From positions 13,018,009 through 13,082,008 of the forward strand of contig NC_063442.1 of NCBI RefSeq assembly GCF_020379485.1: a stretch of 64,000 nucleotides of DNA, read 5' to 3'. The translations under genes and the position numbers were made by a program. Positions 58,201 to 64,000 of the stretch are shown here, one piece after another (the stretch's first letter is position 1; each line of letters opens with the position of its first letter). This stretch comes from Brassica napus. Lineage: Eukaryota > Streptophyta > Magnoliopsida > Brassicales > Brassicaceae. The notes below the pieces were generated by a model. It was given only the letters and a program-made list of their open reading frames with translations, ran no database searches and was not told the origin of the DNA.

Positions 58201-59309
58201 TTGCATGCTCCTTTTAACATTGCAAGCTATAAGTTCCAATATTTCATTAAACATAGACATGAAAACGACTTATGTAATTAACGTATACAATCTGTCAATC
58301 AACAGTTTTAATGAGTCTTAACCCTTGTAGTTGCCAACAAAAAGGAAAATAAATAATAAAAATTCTTGTAATCTGTATTTTCGTTTTGGTGAGGCTAAAA
58401 GGCCAAACCCCCTAATTTTGCTCATCTTTGCGGGTGAAGTGTCGGTTGCCATGTGCATCCTTCCCTGCTTAGCACCTGGCGACATCTTAATCGATTTCTT
58501 CTAAATCTAAACAATTTTTTTCACCACAATCCATACATAAATCAAAGTTGCCCATCTAGATCTAAACAATGGGGAAAAGTAATCTCTCTCTTCTCTTTTT
58601 TAAATAGATTTTTCGTCCTCTACTTTCCTCTTACCCTATCCAAATCTTTCATTAGGAAGTTGAAGTTTTCTTGTTCTTTTTTCTTTTCTATTTGTTTTTG
58701 TTTTCTGATAGATCGTTCCTTACGGTGTATTGTCGTAGGATTTGAGCTAATTGCTTCAAAAATCTCCAATATAATCATCAATACAATACTAAAAGTTGAA
58801 TATAATCAACAAAGAAGCTATCCACGTAGGACTAAATAATCAACCAATAGAAAGTTTGCTTTTTGCCACTTCACATATTTTTTTTTTTTCTGTCGAGATG
58901 AGCTTTTAAAATTGTCTGTGGCCCATTTGAAATCGTTTTGCTATCTTCTTCGATGGTCTCCGACGATTCCCTTCCACAGCCATGGTTTCCACTCTCTCCA
59001 AATCTCTGTATTTGACCTATTCTGATGCCTGCATCTCTCAATCTGCCCTTGCGACTGATTCTGCCTCTGCGACTCTAACTCTGTCGCTTCGCCTCCGCCG
59101 CTTCGCCTCCGCCGCTGCTTCTCCGACTACTCCGCTGTGCGTATACTCCTGTGCCCGCGGCTCCAGATCTCCTCCTGTTCTTCATTATCCTATGCGACTT
59201 CAGATCTCTTTCCCTTTTCCACAACTAGGTTTAGATGGCTCTTATACTCGAGGTAAACGCAACTCTAAGTCGGCATGAGAACATCTTACGTTATTAGGTT
59301 TAGTAACTT
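58201..59309. other. Intergenic with a coding-like island
   Basis: 58982-59278 has a 98-codon plus-strand frame rich in Ser, Ala, Thr and Arg (LSLRLRRFASAAASPTTPL), with triplet repeats cttcgcctccgcc. It looks like an organelle-targeting N terminus or 5' leader, but no mature domain follows. The 58453-58839 frame has no family features. Confidence 0.35.
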
Positions 59310-60413
59310 TTCTGCTCCACTTTCTCAGGCTTCTACAACACTTTCATTCAGAATATATCACCTACATGGAGTTCTAGCCACATCTCATCGTTTAGGAATT
59401 GTCATTGATACCGACCTGGGTAAACTTCGTTCGGCTCTCCAAGAAATTGTGAATCCATATGAGAATGCAATCTTTGTTATTGGCAAAACGTTGGCTCCTT
59501 CCGATGAACACAACTTCATCTCCTGTTTCGGCTTTTTCGACTGTGAGTTTGTTTCCCAAAACAATTTCATCTTCAATTTTGACTCACTGTGTTCTTTTTT
59601 CATCATTATTCAGCTACTACCCATGGCGAGGAAGTGTTCAGTTTGCACAGTGACAATTCTTCCAAGCCATGGCTTTGAAGATGTCTTACCATGTTACAGA
59701 GGATTCACACCTAACTTTCTTTTATCAGGTATTTTTCTTTTCTTTAGTAACATCTCTACCTTCAGTACCAAACAATCAAGATTTTGAATAGCTTTTGTTG
59801 AAAAGGGCCAATATCGTATGAACTGCTCATCGATGCTGCTGTCGACATTGTTGAACAGAGCAACCGCCAGTTTCATGTTCTGGTGATTGGCGCCGATGGG
59901 CATGTAAAGTTTAAAGTTTTTAAATAGAGAAAACAGAGTATGAATGCTTAATGAGAAGGCCACATTCTGAATGTGAAGGGACTGAGATGTTTCGATATGG
60001 CCTAGGGGGAACTCAGACAACAAGAGAAAGCAACTATTTCTTAACGTAAGGTAAAAGAACTCTTTTTTTTTCTTCATTTCGGCAACTCTATTTTTCCAGA
60101 AGCTAATTCTCTGAAGTTCTTCTCACAATTCAGCTCATATGCCGATTGTTTTAGTAAGTGTTGGAGACGGGCCATGGGCAGACATGAGGAAGATGGGTGA
60201 CCTTATCCCTAAGCGTGTCGATCTTTCAGGTATCATCTCATCTCCAATTTCAGTTCCATTTGTATCCTTTTTCGATCTTGATCTGCTCTCTGCAAAGTTT
60301 CTGAATTTCACAGAGATCATGAGAGAGGGACCATCAGAGTTAGCCAAAGAAAGGGAACTTTCTCTTACTGATCTAATTTGTGATTCAGATGAAGAATGGA
60401 TCCGAGGAGGGTA
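59310..60413 (+). pseudogene. RGLG/copine-like vWA pseudogene
   Basis: Segments resembling an RGLG ubiquitin ligase (copine-type vWA domain): 59320-59542 with NPYENAIFVIGKTLAPSDEH and CFGFFD; 59614-59728 with STTHGEEVFSLHSDNS and, in another frame, HGFEDVLPCYRGFTPNFLLS; 59806-59899 with DAAVDIVEQSNRQFHVLVIG; 60134-60229 with VLVSVGDGPWADMRKMGDLI; 60298-60413 with FLNFTEIMREGPSELAKERE. Splice-like borders separate them. The frame shift inside the second segment, loss of the N-terminal part, metal-binding loop and C-terminal RING show it is not functional as RGLG. Intron borders point to a DNA-level copy. Confidence 0.75.
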
Positions 60414-62682
60414 AAGATGTTTTCATCATTCACTTCCAACTAAAAATTTATTAACAGTTCAATGAACACTTTCTGTTTTATGTTGCAGGGCAGATGAGGA
60501 TGTACGTCATTTCTGTATTTTTGTGTTTAACACACTAAAGAATTTACAAGCATAAATTATGTGTAAGACTTTGTAGACTTCCTACGAGAACAAAATTATT
60601 AACTTCTATTGTTGTCAAGAAATATGATATTATCAGTTATTTAATAATGATCATTTTTGAGCCGGTGCTAACTTTCTGTGGAGTGAAATTAAAAAATCAG
60701 TGGACTGCCTTGGCTTGAATGCTTATTGAGGGGATTAATATTTGTTTCTAATGAATCGATAGTCTCTGGAGCACATGAATTTTCTAAGCATAGTGATGGA
60801 GTTGGGAATGAGCTGTAGCACCCGGTGTCTCAGTATCTGCGAGATATCAGCATGCAGCGGTATGAAAACTTCTTCTTCTTTGGTTCTCTTATCTCCATCA
60901 GAATAGTTAAATTGTTTGATGGATTATTTAGTTCTTTGTAAATGGAAAACTTCATGTGTCCGGCGACAAGAAGCAATATAAATTTGCCAGCTGATGTTTG
61001 ACAAAAGATGGCATCACAACAACATAATTACAAATTGTTGATACTTTAGGGTGTTACTTGATGACCTATTAGTGGCTGAGGATCTTGCCTCTGTAGAGAC
61101 AACCTATGATGCTTCTCATGCTGTTCGCTATGAAGACGCTTTGTCCTGAACCTTTCAGAAACTTAAGAAACACAGGCAGGTGAAATTTTGATAGGTGTTG
61201 CAGTACCGTGAGGATCCTGTCAAAGCTTTCGCCATGCGAAACCAATGGTCATGAAAGTGGGAGTTGAAGTCGTCTTCAAGCTGGGTCTGTTTCCGCAGAC
61301 ACAGCATCAGGACAGTTTAGCGGAATCATTTGTGAATCCCACACTGGCAAAGCTTTTTACGAGACTTATTATAACTCGTGATGTCTTAACTCTTGAAGAG
61401 CCGGCATGCTTTGACCACGAACATATGTTTTTTCATTGGGGTGTTCACACTACGTCTTAATGTATACTCCATAAGTCCCTAAAACAATTACTTCGAACCT
61501 AATTTTTGATTATACGAAACAAAAATAATGATATTTTAAAAAGCTGTTTGTTGTCGTGCTACGTTGAATTAGTAACAGTTGCTTCTCAAACAGCTAATCA
61601 AGACAATCTTTTTGATATTTTTGATTGTCTTTTGTCAGACTCTAAAATCTATGAAATATTTTTAAATTATATATCAATCACATGTTAGTGTTTTCCTATA
61701 TAAAAATTGTCAAAAAGAATAGTTGGTGGATGTTGACCAAAAAAAAAAGAATAGTTGGTGGATGATTTGATGAACGTCCACATTTTATTCAGGGTAAATG
61801 AACACCATTTCAATAACAAAACTTTTAATATAAACCCAATGTAAGCAATCATCTTTCAGCGACATATGTATGGCCTTAATGATGTCTCTGCGGAACTGCA
61901 AACTAGATTCTTCAGTGACATGAACTTGTGGAATGTTGAGTTTTTGATGATATACATGTATGGTATTATAGAACCCTGGGTTTTAAAAAGCGTGCCTTAG
62001 GGTTGCTAAGGCTTATTAGAATCTATATCTCTCTTTCTGGGAGGAACACAGAGCTTGATGTAATCATAACACGAGAACTCGAGAAGGTTTACCATGCTTA
62101 AGTTGTTTGTTGAACTAATTGTATTTTATTTTCGATCTGATTTCTACTATGTTTGTTTGTTCAGTATTTGCAAGTTGTTGGATTGTACGAGGATAAGGAG
62201 GAAACATGTAGAAGGAAGGGATTCTGGGGAGTCTTAATCAGTTTATACTACTTTGTAACTATAAGAAATTGTGCTTATAGATATTTCGTTTATGGTTATG
62301 ATAAGGATTGAATGATCACCTGCTTCATCAGACAATGCAGAGCAGTAGAGATATTTACTTCCGGCTAGGGGTAACCATAAAAATATATAGAAGATTAACT
62401 TTGTTTTATTCTCTTTTTTTATTTGTGCTGAGAAGTGGGAACTCTTTCATGTAAAATGATAAGGGATGCCGTGAATTGGTTGAAAGCTATGTGTTTCTTT
62501 GTTATGTCTCACATTCCTCATAACAAAATAAAAGACTAATCTATAGATTGCTATAAATTTCTGAATATTAATATTTTGCATTACTATAATAAAAATAAAT
62601 TTACATAAATGTAATTCTATAACTTTAAGGAAAATAAAAACTATTTTCACATTAATTAGAGATCACGCAGTATAATATAAAA
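60414..62682. other. Decayed sequence of unknown origin, then intergenic
   Basis: 60760-60865, 61050-61180 and 61195-61460 contain short coding-like runs (LLVAEDLASVETTYDASHAV; MKVGVEVVFKLGLFPQTQHQ) broken by stops and frameshifts. I do not recognise the family. After 61500 the sequence is AT-rich with nothing supported. Confidence 0.35.
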
Positions 62683-63600
62683 CTAGGTGTTTTGCCGGCA
62701 CATGTGGGCATAATTTTCTTATCAATAATTATTAGTTTATATCTTATTAATCTAAAACCAGCATGATAAGTTATTATATATGTTTTCAGATAGTTAAATC
62801 AAACATCAAAGTATATATTTATGTCAAATATTTTATCAAAATATATACTTATTATTGTGTAATTTTTTTTTTGTCATCAACAATACAGACTCATATTTGT
62901 GTAATTTTTTTTTAAAACACTCATATCTTAGAAATAGTTTAGAAAATATCTTTATATAAATTTTTTTTCTTGAATAATATTTAATTATAATTTTTTGTAT
63001 CTATTTACCTTTTATAATAAAAATATTGTTTTCATATAGCAACAAAATATATATAAGAATTATCTGATTTTTAAAACTTTTGATCATTTTATTATATTAT
63101 TTTAGAATCAATTATTTAATATTAATATAACATATAAATTTTATATGATTAAACAAAATTTAATTATATATAAAATTCATTAAGGGTATTGTTTTAATTA
63201 ACACATTAGCGAATCAGTTAGAAATTAATAATAAATCAATAACCTAGCTAAAAGTCTAAAACCTAATAAAATATGACAAATAAGAGAAACTAACTAAATT
63301 TTAATATTAAATAAAAAATTTAATATTACTAAAATAAATTTCATTTTATAATATATATAATATTAATTAATGGTATTTTTTAAATTAATAAATTAGTGAC
63401 TTAGCTAAAAATAAATAATAAATCAATGATTTAGCTAAAACCTAATAAAAACATGACAAATAAGCAAATTTACTAAAATTATGGATAATATAAAATATAA
63501 TTGATTCTTTAATACAAAATTAAAATAAGAGTTTTGTTAAATCAAACATAAGTCTGCCGTATCGGTGTTACAAAAAAAAATCATTAATAGTGTCGTAGGA
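62683..63600 (-). mobile_element. Helitron-derived sequence, minus orientation
   Basis: CTAG at 62683-62686, preceded on the minus strand by AAAACAC and a gcccacatgtgccggc hairpin-like region, the same terminal sequence as the Helitron ending at 5538. Internal near-repeats (aacctaataaaa..atgacaaataag at about 63258 and 63436). The 5' end could not be found, so the right boundary is a guess. Confidence 0.5.
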
Positions 63601-63679
63601 ATTACGTATTTTCCATTAGCGAATAAAATTTAAGGATAGCTCAACGTATAGACGAGATTATGGAGATTGATATGGGAGT

Positions 63680-64000
63680 TGAGGTAAAGGAAACAACTGT
63701 TCCTCGGCAAAGAAATGCCCCTGCTAGATATCCTGGATAAATGAAAGAGACATATCTGGACTTGGCTTTGTGTTAATGGATGGTGACTTCCCAATGCTGT
63801 TTGGAGCAAGGGCCGATATACACACACCAAATCACCACTGTAAGCGGAAGCCGAAGGTTTGCTATGGGTAATGAAAGTGATACTGAAGTTTGGACATATA
63901 GAGATGGTCTTTCAATCGACTGTGAACAACTGGTTATACTCATTCAAAAGGAGGAAGATTGGTCTGCGTTGGACTCGGAGCTCGACGAAATACAAGCTGT
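63680..64000 (+). pseudogene. LINE RNase H domain fragment, frameshifted
   Basis: Plus-strand reading INERDISGLGFVLMDGD, LFGARADIHTP, then in other frames AEAEGLLWVMK and IDCEQLVILIQKEEDWSALD, SELDEIQA. This is the C-terminal RNase H-like (RVT_3) domain found at the end of plant LINEs and in free copies. At least two frameshifts and a stop are present. It continues past the window edge. Confidence 0.7.

Noticed and set aside
58982..59278. 98-codon frame as a gene of its own
   Set aside because: Low-complexity Ser/Ala/Arg sequence without a following domain; kept only as a note.

Overview
This window is plant nuclear DNA from the mustard family, most likely Brassica or a close relative. The reasons are very AT-rich intergenic DNA, plant gene structures with GT-AG introns, Brassicaceae-type transposons, and a run of genes that (from memory) corresponds to Arabidopsis AT5G43850-AT5G43860-AT5G43880. 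I cannot name the species from sequence alone.

Layout. 1-16 kb is almost entirely mobile DNA: a complete Cassandra TRIM whose LTRs carry a 5S-rRNA-like sequence (341-1143), several Helitrons, a SINE with a 17-bp target-site duplication, a hAT MITE, and a Harbinger-type MITE sitting in one copy of a tandem duplication. One conserved gene stands among them: a MIR167 precursor on the minus strand near 10.8-10.9 kb. 16.9-31.6 kb is the gene-bearing part: an aluminium-induced-type protein (minus), acireductone dioxygenase (minus), chlorophyllase 2 (plus) and a TRM-family protein with DUF3741/DUF4378-type features (minus). Between them lie an internally deleted Harbinger element, a DUF1985-like fragment and a single GLE1 exon. 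32-42 kb is intergenic, with MITEs, a SINE and a broken 2.7-kb LINE. 42-49.5 kb holds a DUF247 remnant, a TIR-NBS-LRR gene of the RPP1 type with a short LRR region, and a small membrane protein gene. 50.3-57.8 kb is a full-length CACTA (En/Spm) element with both genes open after splicing; it has landed inside an older AT-rich element whose two halves flank it. 59.3-60.4 kb is a decayed RGLG/copine-like vWA gene. The window ends in Helitron-derived DNA and an RNase H fragment of another LINE.

How the parts relate. The housekeeping genes act independently: methionine salvage (ARD), chlorophyll breakdown (CLH2), microtubule-array organisation (TRM) and auxin-response tuning (miR167). The mobile elements interact more visibly. 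The deleted Harbinger element shares termini with the 157-bp foldback MITE at 16.4 kb, so a relative of it could have moved that MITE. The CACTA element contains its own target motifs (TTACGACGAA-type), a promoter-region duplication and a 116-bp-arm inverted repeat that could give rise to small RNAs. Exon coordinates were worked out by hand from splice consensus and family conservation; no alignment or database search was run.
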